A stretch of 64,000 nt of DNA from Helicobacter japonicus (GTDB taxonomy: Bacteria > Campylobacterota > Campylobacteria > Campylobacterales > Helicobacteraceae), in assembly GCF_000762845.2 (NCBI RefSeq), contig NZ_JRMQ02000003.1, positions 101,894 through 165,893 on the forward strand, given 5' to 3'. A program made the position numbers and the translations under genes. Position 1 is the stretch's first letter. Each line of letters opens with the position of its first letter. Shown here piece by piece: positions 56,720 through 64,000 of this stretch. Under the pieces are notes generated by a model, which worked only from the letters and a program-made list of their open reading frames with translations, did not search any database and was not told where the DNA came from.

Positions 56720-57717
56720 TAGCAATAGGATTTTATATCAAATGGGATAAATTCTCACTCACAAACAAAGGTAATGTCGTAGGTGATGAACTTTTAGCAG
56801 AATCTTTAGCAAAAGCCATAAATCAACAATACCCACATATACAAGCTCAAACATATGCGCCAAATTTTCTTCCTACACAACCCCTTGATGCAATGATATA
56901 TCTTAATGAAGTAGAGGAGATTCTTCCCATAGCACGTAAGAATATTTTTTATTTTCAAAATGGATTCCCTGATACCCAAAGTCATTTTCCCACAGAATAT
57001 ATCCATAATTTTGATGCCCTCTTTTGTTTTTCTCAAAAAATGCTTGATGAATATGCCCACAAAATTTCCATTCCCTACATTTATGTGCCTTTTGGTGTAG
57101 ATACAGACTTGTTTTTCCCGAGAGAAGAGATTCTGCCACAATCACCTCAATATGCGCAAGCCCAACACTATAAATGTGATGTCGCATATATAGGTAATGA
57201 TATTAAGGGAGAGGAGGCTACAATGCGCTACCTCTATCCTGCATTAAACTTTGATTTTGGCTTATTTGGTAATTGGCACATTCCACGTTCACGCTTTAAA
57301 TTATGGAAAAATTTTAAAAAACTTTCTCCTTATCAAAAGCCATTTGAACGCATTTCTCGAGGCAAAATACCACAAGAGTGGGTGCCATATCTGTATAGTA
57401 ATACAAAAATTAATCTCAACTGCACTATGCAAAGCTGCATAGAATGGGATGTTATCACATTGCGAACACTAGAGGTACTCGCCTGCAAAGGATTTCTTAT
57501 AAGTGATAAGGTGCCAAGTGCGACTACTATTCTTAAAGATTGTCTTGTATTTACAGAGGGTGGTAACGATTTAATAGAAAAAATCCGCTATTATTTAGAC
57601 AATCAAAATAAAGCACGAAAAATCGCCCAAAAAGGCTATGAATATGTAACACAACATTGCACAATAAATCAACGCGCAAATGATATAATAAACTTTTTAC
57701 AAAAGGATGTTTTATGA
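56716..57717 (+). CDS. CgeB-like glycosyltransferase (GT-B type)
   Basis: 333 aa. N-terminal half with IKWDKFSLTNKGNVVGDELL and FCFSQKMLDEYAHK, the latter like the hinge of CgeB/YkvP proteins; PFGVDTDLFFP (about 131-141); then DVAYIGNDIKGEE and LNCTMQSCIEWDVITLRTLE, with LEVLACKGFLISDKV as the usual C-terminal donor-site block. Start overlaps the methyltransferase stop (ATGATAG), so if that gene is OFF, translation here may also drop. Sugar unknown. Confidence 0.78.
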   Translation: MIAIGFYIKWDKFSLTNKGNVVGDELLAESLAKAINQQYPHIQAQTYAPNFLPTQPLDAMIYLNEVEEILPIARKNIFYFQNGFPDTQSHFPTEYIHNFDALFCFSQKMLDEYAHKISIPYIYVPFGVDTDLFFPREEILPQSPQYAQAQHYKCDVAYIGNDIKGEEATMRYLYPALNFDFGLFGNWHIPRSRFKLWKNFKKLSPYQKPFERISRGKIPQEWVPYLYSNTKINLNCTMQSCIEWDVITLRTLEVLACKGFLISDKVPSATTILKDCLVFTEGGNDLIEKIRYYLDNQNKARKIAQKGYEYVTQHCTINQRANDIINFLQKDVL

Positions 57718-59114
57718 AAGTAATCTTTGTCAATGCCCCTCATATCAAAAATCCAAATGCGAATGCAGTAAATAACTTTACAGTCACCACAAGCTTATTG
57801 GATAAATTAAGAACTCCACATACTTATAAAAATATGCTGGGGGGGGGGCGAATGTATAATTATCTCACTCGCCTTTTTCCTCGTTTCTATAATGGCACAC
57901 GTTATGGCGTAAGAGCTGGGTCGCGATGGCCTTGGAGTATGGAGCGTCCTCACGGAGGACCTCCATATCCTTTTTTTCTTGGATATGCTGCAAGCTATCT
58001 ACAAAGCTTTGGGTATGAAGTTAATCTTTTAGATGCCATAGCTGAAGAAACTTATGATTATCAAGCTTTTCTACAAGAAGTAAAGCAAGAAAATGCTGAT
58101 ATTGTAGTAATAGAATGTTCAACCCCAACAATAGATATAGACACTTGGTTTGCTGCACAAGTCTCTCGTTTTAGTGCTGTAGCTTTAAGTGGACCTCATC
58201 TTAATGACCAAACAATCAAAGAGATTCAAGATACATATCCTCAAATCTCTTACTATCTTAAAGGAGAATATATACTCAGCACCCTCAAAATGGTGCGTGA
58301 TTTTGAATCTAATATAAAAAGTGGTATCTATGAAAGTGAAGTAGTAAAAGATCTCGATAGCATTCCCTTTCCTTTTAGAGACTATAAAAGTGCTACAAAA
58401 TATTATGACCCAACTATGCCTACTCCTCGACCACAACTTCAAATTTATGCTTCAAAAGGCTGTCCTTTTAAATGCACCTTTTGCTCATGGCCCCAAAATA
58501 TGTATTTTGGTAATGTAGCTCAAAGATCTCCTGAAAAAATTGCAGAAGAAATCAAACAATCGGTGCAAACATATGGTTATAAAAGCATATTTTTTGATGA
58601 TGATACCTTTAATATCGGGGAAGAGAGGATATCGAAACTTTGTGATTATCTAGCAGAAATTGGCTTACCTTGGACTATGATGGGGAGACTTGATTGTTCA
58701 AGTAGAGAGCTTTATGACAAAATGGTTGCAAGTGGCTGTGTGGGGATGCGCTTTGGAATAGAGACCTTTAATCAAGATGTGCTTAAAAACATACAAAAGG
58801 GTATAGAGCGTAAAGACTTCCGCTATACATTAGAATATCTTAGCACCAAATATCCACAATTAATGATTCACCTCACTATGATGCGTGATATGCCCGGACA
58901 AACAGAAGAAATGCATAATATTGATATGCAGATTTTATCTCATATGGGTTATACGCCTAATGGCAAAATGCGCAATTATCAACTAAGTAAATGTGTGCCT
59001 TTTCCCGGTACACAGATGTATAAAGACTTTATGCAAAAAAATAATACAGACACTATGAATCAATATGCAAAATATGATGGTGGGACAGATACCATTGTTA
59101 AAGAATTGCAATGA
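57714..59114 (+). CDS. radical SAM enzyme with B12-binding-like N-terminus, phase-variable (in frame)
   Basis: 466 aa. N-terminal Rossmann-like region (YPFFLGYAASYLQSFGYEVN, VVIECSTPTIDID) as in cobalamin-binding radical SAM proteins. The Fe-S cluster motif is SKGCPFKCTFCSW (CxxxCxxC, about 245-253). Later DDDTFNIGEERI and MRFGIETFNQDVL are typical of this subgroup. A G10 tract at 57839-57848 (codons about 42-45) is in frame, so ON. Start overlaps the upstream stop by 4 bp. Chemistry unknown; methylation or rearrangement of a sugar or lipid is possible. Confidence 0.85.
   Translation: MKVIFVNAPHIKNPNANAVNNFTVTTSLLDKLRTPHTYKNMLGGGRMYNYLTRLFPRFYNGTRYGVRAGSRWPWSMERPHGGPPYPFFLGYAASYLQSFGYEVNLLDAIAEETYDYQAFLQEVKQENADIVVIECSTPTIDIDTWFAAQVSRFSAVALSGPHLNDQTIKEIQDTYPQISYYLKGEYILSTLKMVRDFESNIKSGIYESEVVKDLDSIPFPFRDYKSATKYYDPTMPTPRPQLQIYASKGCPFKCTFCSWPQNMYFGNVAQRSPEKIAEEIKQSVQTYGYKSIFFDDDTFNIGEERISKLCDYLAEIGLPWTMMGRLDCSSRELYDKMVASGCVGMRFGIETFNQDVLKNIQKGIERKDFRYTLEYLSTKYPQLMIHLTMMRDMPGQTEEMHNIDMQILSHMGYTPNGKMRNYQLSKCVPFPGTQMYKDFMQKNNTDTMNQYAKYDGGTDTIVKELQ
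57839..57848 (+). repeat. poly-G tract G10 in radical SAM gene
   Basis: Ten G near the 5' end, encoding NMLGGGRM. Slippage would abolish the enzyme. Confidence 0.95.
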
Positions 59115-59947
59115 AAATAGCAATTATTGGGGCTTCTAGCTTCATAGGATTTAGGCTTTTTTCACATTTAAAACAATATTATGAAGTAAAAGGCACATAT
59201 TTTCAACATAAAAAAGCTCAAGAAATGATATACCTTGATATATCACAGAAAAATAATGTGCAAACCTTTATAGAACAATATAAGCCTGATACCATTTTAT
59301 GGGTTGCAGGTGATAAGAATCTTGCACTCACGGAAAAAGATTTATCTTATGCTAGAACCATTAACACCTCTCCCATAATCTATCTTCTTGAAAGTATAAA
59401 GAGACTAAAATCATATTACCCAAAAATTATCTTTTTTTCGACAGATTATGTCTTTGATGGCATAAAGGGTAATTATCGCCATAATGATATACCAAACCCA
59501 CAGACAAACTATGGTAAAAGCAACGAAGAGGCAGAAAGGTTATTGCAAAACCAATATCCACACTCTCTCATCATAAGGACATCTGCAGTAATGGGAAAGG
59601 GAGGCACTTTTTTTGACTTCCTTCTCTCTAGTATATGCTCAAAAGATACTCTTGAACTTTATGACGACACGATTTTTACTCCTACACCCATTTCTCTACT
59701 CATAGAACATACCTCTGCGCTTTTACATACTTCTTATTGTGGGATATTACATATTTGTGGTTCATCTGCTTATACGCGTTATGGATTCGGTATAATGATA
59801 CGAGAGATTCTAGCAAAAAGAGATAAAAAACTTGCAACACTTGTCCCTGTGCATTCTACACAAAATAATCAACGACTCTTTTTTGCAAATCTTTCGCTCA
59901 TCTGCTCGCTTCCATTTGATAATTATGAAAGGGAGATTTTCATATGA
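59111..59947 (+). CDS. RmlD-like NAD(P)-dependent sugar reductase/epimerase
   Basis: 278 aa short-chain dehydrogenase fold. Nucleotide-binding IAIIGASSFIGFRLF (about 3-17), catalytic region FFSTDYVFDGIKGNY and YGKSNEEAERLL (Tyr-x3-Lys as YGKSN, here YxK), RTSAVMGKGGTFFDF. Most like dTDP-4-dehydrorhamnose reductases. Overlaps the radical SAM gene by 4 bp and the cupin gene by 4 bp, so the three act together. Confidence 0.82.
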   Translation: MKIAIIGASSFIGFRLFSHLKQYYEVKGTYFQHKKAQEMIYLDISQKNNVQTFIEQYKPDTILWVAGDKNLALTEKDLSYARTINTSPIIYLLESIKRLKSYYPKIIFFSTDYVFDGIKGNYRHNDIPNPQTNYGKSNEEAERLLQNQYPHSLIIRTSAVMGKGGTFFDFLLSSICSKDTLELYDDTIFTPTPISLLIEHTSALLHTSYCGILHICGSSAYTRYGFGIMIREILAKRDKKLATLVPVHSTQNNQRLFFANLSLICSLPFDNYEREIFI

Positions 59948-60315
59948 TTACATTTATTCATCCATACTTCACACAAAATGATACAAGAGGAGGAATAATT
60001 GGGCTATGCAATACCTTTTGCTTTGAAGAAATTAATTTTATCACTTCACATAAAAATGTTGTGCGAGGGGGTCATTACCATAGATACACAAAAGAAATGT
60101 TCATTATTTTAGAGGGTAAAATTAAAATCACTCTTTTTCATTATCATAATCCACATCTTACGCAAGAGTATATCGTTACACCCCTACAATGTTTTTACAT
60201 AGAGCCTTTTGTTGTTCATACCTTTGAAACACTTGAAGATTCTAAATGGCTTAATGCCCTAAGCAAAAAAATGGATACGATTGATAAAGACTTTCATACA
60301 GATATCCAATCCTAA
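59944..60315 (+). CDS. WxcM-like cupin
   Basis: 123 aa single cupin domain. RGGHYHRYTKEMFIILEGKI (about 39-58) holds the metal/active-site histidines; PFVVHTFETLEDSKWL closes the barrel. Family members act as sugar 3,4-ketoisomerases (FdtA) or related isomerases on dTDP-4-keto sugars. Following an RmlD-like gene, a role in making an unusual deoxysugar is likely but inferred. Confidence 0.75.
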   Translation: MITFIHPYFTQNDTRGGIIGLCNTFCFEEINFITSHKNVVRGGHYHRYTKEMFIILEGKIKITLFHYHNPHLTQEYIVTPLQCFYIEPFVVHTFETLEDSKWLNALSKKMDTIDKDFHTDIQS

Positions 60316-60412
60316 ACTTATTAAGAATAATATTTTTCTATCTTAACACAATCCAAAATATTCTTTGCAAAGTTATTTTCACTCTACAACCAAACCTTAA
60401 GATGTTTTACCC

Positions 60413-60418
60413 TATAAT
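60413..60418 (+). promoter_or_regulatory. -10 box for the GT4 gene at 60448
   Basis: TATAAT in CCCTATAATCG, 30 bp upstream of GTG 60448, in a 132-bp gap. Confidence 0.6.
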
Positions 60419-60447
60419 CGCATTTTATTTTACTTAAGGATATATGC

Positions 60448-61668
60448 GTGAAAATTTTGCAACTTGGCAAATTCTATCCACCTGATATGGGAGGTATAGA
60501 ACGTGCTATGGGCGATATAGTCGAAGGTATGAATGAGCGGGGTGTAATTTGCGATGTGCTTTGTTCAAATTCTAGGGCAAAATTCTCCCTTGATATAACA
60601 CACTCACGAGCAAGAATATATCGCACCAAAAGCTTTGGTAAAATTGCACGCACTTCCATTACACCACAAATGATATTTTTCTTGCGTAACTTTATCTCTG
60701 CTTATAATATTATTCATATACATTTGCCTGACCCTATGGCAAATCTCGCACTTTTTTGCACAAATTTAGATTCAAAAATTGTTATTCTCCATTGGCACGC
60801 AGATATTACCAAGCAAAAATATCTACTTCAGTTTTATAAACCACTGCAAACTTGGCTACTTAAACGCGCAGATGCAATCATTACTACTTCTCCTAAATAT
60901 CTTGCTCAATCGCCTTTCCTACAAGAGTATAAGGCAAAATGCCACACTATCCCACTTGGAATCCAAACCCCAAAAACTACAAAACGCAAAACTCTAGGGA
61001 AGCAAATCACACTTTTTGCTCTTGGACGATTTGTAGAATATAAAGGCTTTGAGTATGCTATTAGAGCATTAGCATTTTTAGGAGAAAATTTTGTACTTAT
61101 GCTTGGGGGTAGCGGAGAGCTAGATACTCATCTTAAAAATCTTGTCAAAACACTCAATCTACAAGCAAAAGTGCTGTTCTTAGGACATATAGATTTTGAA
61201 AACACCCATAAATACTATGAGAAAGCAGATATTTTCCTCCTGCCATCAATTAGCAAAAACGAATCTTTTGGAATCGTGCAAATTGAAGCGATGGCGCATA
61301 GTGTGCCTGTAGTATCTTGTGCTATTAAAGGCTCAGGTGTTGATTGGGTCAATCAACATAACTATAGCGGAATTGTTGTGCCACCAAAAGACCCAAAAGC
61401 TATAGCTCAAGCAGTGCAGACCATCGCTAACAATTATGATTTTTTTGCCATCAATGCTAAAATGCACTTTCAACAGTATTTTAAAGTTGAAACCATGATA
61501 GATACACTTTATAGTCTCTACACAAAAACCATATGTAATGCACGGGGGGGGGGGATAGACTATGTTTTTGTCAAGCAATATCCCACATATCCCCCTCAAT
61601 CCTTACCCCTAGCCACCTATTCCACACAACATCATCTTTCTTCTCAAAAGGTGGCTTATGCCGCCTAG
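60448..61668 (+). CDS. family 4 glycosyltransferase with C-terminal phase-variable tail
   Basis: 406 aa GT-B enzyme, GTG start with AAGGATATATGC upstream. N-terminal KILQLGKFYPPDMGGIERAM is the classical GT4 opening; C-terminal domain with LFALGRFVEYKGFEYAIRAL, LMLGGSGELDTHL and LPSISKNESFGIVQIEAMAH (EX7E). The domain ends near LYSLYTKTIC; a G11 tract (61544-61554) then leads into a 37-residue tail ending VAYAA, whose stop overlaps the next GT2 start by 11 bp. G10 would stop at once (GGA TAG); G12 reads on to about 61723. Confidence 0.87.
   Translation: MKILQLGKFYPPDMGGIERAMGDIVEGMNERGVICDVLCSNSRAKFSLDITHSRARIYRTKSFGKIARTSITPQMIFFLRNFISAYNIIHIHLPDPMANLALFCTNLDSKIVILHWHADITKQKYLLQFYKPLQTWLLKRADAIITTSPKYLAQSPFLQEYKAKCHTIPLGIQTPKTTKRKTLGKQITLFALGRFVEYKGFEYAIRALAFLGENFVLMLGGSGELDTHLKNLVKTLNLQAKVLFLGHIDFENTHKYYEKADIFLLPSISKNESFGIVQIEAMAHSVPVVSCAIKGSGVDWVNQHNYSGIVVPPKDPKAIAQAVQTIANNYDFFAINAKMHFQQYFKVETMIDTLYSLYTKTICNARGGGIDYVFVKQYPTYPPQSLPLATYSTQHHLSSQKVAYAA
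61544..61554 (+). repeat. poly-G tract G11 at the end of a GT4 gene
   Basis: Eleven G after the catalytic domain; the present frame carries on to TAG 61666-61668. Confidence 0.95.
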
Positions 61669-62566
61669 AATCTCACTTATCACAACCGCCTTTAACGCGC
61701 AAAGAACTATCGCACATACACTAGATTCTGTTCTGTTACAAAAATACAGCGATTTTGAACATATCATCATTGATGCAAAAAGTAGCGACAAAACGCTTGA
61801 GATTATAGAATCCTATCACCCACTCTATGAACAAAAGGGCATAGCTTTACGCACAGTGAGCCAAAGAGATAAGGGCATTTATGATGGTATGAATAAAGGC
61901 TTAGCATACGCAAAAGGTGAGATTGTAGGATTCTTAAATGCTGATGATTTTTTTGCTTCAAATGATGTACTTAGTTTTGTAGCGTGGGGATTTGACAAGC
62001 CAGATAGTGTAAAAATCGTGTATGCCAATATTGCTTATATCAACGCACATAACAAGCCTTTGCGCTATCTTAAAGGCAAACCTTTCACGCGTATTGGCTT
62101 TCTCTGCGGCATTCACCCACCACACCCGAGCTTTTATGCTAAAAAATGTGTGTATGAAGAATATGGTAACTTTAATTTAGACTTTAGTATTGCAGCAGAT
62201 TATGAAATTATGTTGCGCTTTTTATACAAATACAATCTTAAAAGTTTCTATATTGATAAATGCTTTGTGAAAATGTATGCCGGCGGGACATCGAATGCTT
62301 CGCTTAAAAATATCATCACAGCAAATATGCAATGTGCCAAGGCGTGGAGACATAATCAACTAAGCAAATTACCATTTTTTATACTGCTTAAACCTCTTAA
62401 CAAGATTAAAGATAGAGTGCTAATGCGCTTTAGAAGCAATGGGGGGGGGGGCAGAGATAAAATAAGATTCTATATTTTTATAGAATCTTATAACTTCCAT
62501 TCCCCACGCTATTCCTACCCTCCTATCAATAAAAATCCCACACCCCAAAGGCTCTGCTATGCCTAA
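61658..62566 (+). CDS. family 2 glycosyltransferase with C-terminal phase-variable tail
   Basis: 302 aa. RISLITTAFNAQRTIAHTLD, HIIIDAKSSDKTLEII, QRDKGIYDGMNKGLAYAKGE and DXD-like LNADDFFA, as in WcaA-type enzymes. The domain ends near LNKIKDRVLMRF, then a G11 tract (62441-62451) and a 40-residue tail ending RLCYA. The stop overlaps the ATG of the next gene by 8 bp. G10 or G12 would stop within about six codons. Sugar unknown. Confidence 0.87.
   Translation: MPPRISLITTAFNAQRTIAHTLDSVLLQKYSDFEHIIIDAKSSDKTLEIIESYHPLYEQKGIALRTVSQRDKGIYDGMNKGLAYAKGEIVGFLNADDFFASNDVLSFVAWGFDKPDSVKIVYANIAYINAHNKPLRYLKGKPFTRIGFLCGIHPPHPSFYAKKCVYEEYGNFNLDFSIAADYEIMLRFLYKYNLKSFYIDKCFVKMYAGGTSNASLKNIITANMQCAKAWRHNQLSKLPFFILLKPLNKIKDRVLMRFRSNGGGGRDKIRFYIFIESYNFHSPRYSYPPINKNPTPQRLCYA
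62441..62451 (+). repeat. poly-G tract G11 at the end of a GT2 gene
   Basis: Eleven G. Present frame crosses to TAA 62564-62566; G10 stops at GAG ATA AAA TAA, G12 at CAG AGA TAA. Confidence 0.95.
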
Positions 62567-64000
62567 GGTGCAAGAATCTAAAACATTAAAATTCTGCCTA
62601 CTCGGTCAATGCGATTGTCCTAATCCTAGTGCGATTAGTAGAGATGAAATTGCTTTATGGGAAAAGCAGGGTATTATCACATATTTAGGGGAAACAGATG
62701 ATGTGCGTCCATTTATAGAATCTGCCTCTTGCGTAGTGTTGCCAAGTTTTTACAAAGAGGGTATTCCTCGTGTATTACTTGAAGCAATGAGTATGGGAAA
62801 GCCTATTATTACCACAAACACCTCTGGCTGCAAAGAATGTATAGTCCCGCCTTTGAAAGCATATAAAAATCTGCTTATTGGACAAAATGGTATCCTTATC
62901 CCACCTAAAGATGCAGAATCTCTAAGTCTTGCTCTATCTCTCCTCACTCCGAGAAAACTCATGCAAATGGGTGCAAAAGCTAGAGAGTTTGTAGTAAATC
63001 GCTTTTGCATTACTCGTGTGATTAACTACTACACTTCACATATCTATTCATTACTGCAGTCTCACAAAACAAATCCTATTCAAACTAAAAGCCCCAATAC
63101 AAACCCTATTTTAGCCTTTGTCAGCAATACTTGCTTTAGTATGTATAATTTTCGTCTAAAAGTCCTGCAATCCTTGAAAAAAAGTGGCTTTACTATTCAC
63201 ATCATTGCTCCTTTTGACTCCAGCACTCCAAAACTCCAAGAAGAAGGGTTTTTTATGCATCATTTATATATTGATTCTCGCTCACTCAATCCTTTCAAAG
63301 ACCTACGCACCATTGCTATGCTCTATAAACTCTTTAAGCAAATAAGCCCAGCTCTTGTATTTAACTACACAATAAAACCAGCAATTTATTCTTCAAGTGT
63401 GTGCAATCTCCTCAAAATCCCAAATATTGCCATTATCACAGGGCTTGGATATGTGTTTATTAACGATAAAGGAGATACAAGTAGCTTGAAAAAAACAATC
63501 TTGCGCTTTATTGTGTGTAAAATGTATCAATTTGCACTCAAAAATACGCAAGAAGTGTGGTTTTTAAATAATGATGATAAACAAGAATTTTTGCACTATA
63601 AACTTATCACTCAAGCCAAAGCATTTTTGCTTGATAGCGAGGGGGTAGATACAGAATATTTTAGCCCAAAATTTTGCAAAAATAGACAATCCATAAAACG
63701 AAGGCAAGATGATGAAATAATTTTTTTGCTGATTGCTAGAATGCTATGGGATAAAGGCGTAGGAGAGTTTGTGCAAGCCGCTCAAATGCTGCAAGATTCT
63801 ATAAAAACACAAGATTCTTATAGCAACAATGGGGGGGGGGGTATAATAAAACTTAGATTTTATTTGCTTGGCAAATGCGATTGTCCTAATCCTAGTGCGA
63901 TTAGTAGAGATGAAATTGCTTTATGGGAAAAGCAGGGTATTATCACATATTTAGGGGAAACAGATGATGTGCGTCCATTTATAGAATCTGCCTCTTGCGT
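62559..64000 (+). CDS. chimeric family 4 glycosyltransferase (C-domain + full GT4), continues past window
   Basis: Open frame of 480 codons with no stop before the window end. Residues 1-165: a GT4 C-terminal (donor-binding) domain with its N-domain missing: KFCLLGQCDCPNPS, VVLPSFYKEGIPRVLLEAMS. From about residue 184 a complete GT4 of the PglA/CapM-like type begins: LAFVSNTCFSMYNFRLKVLQ, NYTIKPAIYSSSV, ITGLGYVF, FLLIARMLWDKGVGEFVQAA. After a G11 tract (63831-63841, in frame) a second copy of the C-domain begins, identical in DNA for 127 bp to the first. Start overlaps the upstream GT2 stop. Confidence 0.75.
   Translation, partial: MPKVQESKTLKFCLLGQCDCPNPSAISRDEIALWEKQGIITYLGETDDVRPFIESASCVVLPSFYKEGIPRVLLEAMSMGKPIITTNTSGCKECIVPPLKAYKNLLIGQNGILIPPKDAESLSLALSLLTPRKLMQMGAKAREFVVNRFCITRVINYYTSHIYSLLQSHKTNPIQTKSPNTNPILAFVSNTCFSMYNFRLKVLQSLKKSGFTIHIIAPFDSSTPKLQEEGFFMHHLYIDSRSLNPFKDLRTIAMLYKLFKQISPALVFNYTIKPAIYSSSVCNLLKIPNIAIITGLGYVFINDKGDTSSLKKTILRFIVCKMYQFALKNTQEVWFLNNDDKQEFLHYKLITQAKAFLLDSEGVDTEYFSPKFCKNRQSIKRRQDDEIIFLLIARMLWDKGVGEFVQAAQMLQDSIKTQDSYSNNGGGGIIKLRFYLLGKCDCPNPSAISRDEIALWEKQGIITYLGETDDVRPFIESASC
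62608..62734 (+). repeat. 127-bp direct repeat, copy 1
   Basis: Identical to 63874-64000 over all 127 bases that can be seen (the second copy is cut by the window edge). Spacing 1266 bp. Encodes the start of a GT4 C-domain. Confidence 0.95.
63831..63841 (+). repeat. poly-G tract G11 between the two domains of a GT4
   Basis: Eleven G encoding NNGGGGII, between the N- and C-domain of the GT4. In frame here; slippage would remove the donor-binding domain. Confidence 0.95.
63874..64000 (+). repeat. 127-bp direct repeat, copy 2 (cut by window edge)
   Basis: Second copy of 62608-62734, 33 bp after the G11 tract. The repeat may extend beyond the window. Confidence 0.95.

Overview
The window is AT-rich, densely packed bacterial DNA that reads as a Helicobacter chromosome, most likely an enterohepatic species close to H. 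hepaticus (an inference, no database search was possible). Signs of this are the gene orders atpE / pnp / lptD / RDD / purD and hisC-fliF-fliG-fliH-dxs, promoters with the extended -10 box TGnTATAAT and little else, frequent TTG and GTG starts, and ten poly-G tracts of 8 to 11 bases in surface-glycan genes.

Region 1-40 kb is housekeeping. On the minus strand lie a broken NhaC-type antiporter, two leucine tRNAs, atpE, and a tightly overlapping group purD-RDD-lptD-PRTase-pnp. A long rod-like RNA that looks like 6S RNA is encoded just upstream of purD. A frameshifted outer-membrane protein and a phase-variable methyltransferase follow. Next come methionine synthesis (metY, metA), a permease, recJ, pyrG, an M48 protease with prmC, dnaQ-like and rpe, a hydrolase, fbp, and the run metG / MurF-like / cmoB / thioesterase. 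A plus-strand selenium group (selA, selB, a degenerate NifS-like protein) runs into moeA, a stress protein and a TraF-like outer-membrane protein. The minus strand then carries truA, lptF/G, a short prepilin peptidase, pcm, a nitrilase-family enzyme, nrdB and a third leucine tRNA.

Region 40-46.6 kb is a minus-strand group, hisC-fliF-fliG-fliH-dxs, which mixes flagellar basal-body genes with metabolism. From 46.87 kb the plus strand takes over: phosphomannomutase and pyrC lead into a surface-glycan locus that continues past the end of the window. It holds at least eight glycosyltransferase genes or fragments, two methyltransferases, a radical SAM/B12-type enzyme, an RmlD-like reductase and a WxcM-like cupin.

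The most interesting part is how the poly-G tracts are used. Some interrupt the coding region in the usual way; one methyltransferase (tract at 56031) is switched off. Three others (54665, 61544, 62441) lie just after the catalytic domain. In the present frame they read through a 30-40 codon tail whose stop overlaps the next gene's ATG, while at least one other frame stops at once. They could therefore switch translational coupling between neighbouring glycosyltransferases. One tract (52123) decides whether two GT2 domains are made apart or as a fusion. The locus also shows gene fragments, gene-conversion-like identical stretches and a 127-bp direct repeat inside a chimeric GT4 gene at the window end.
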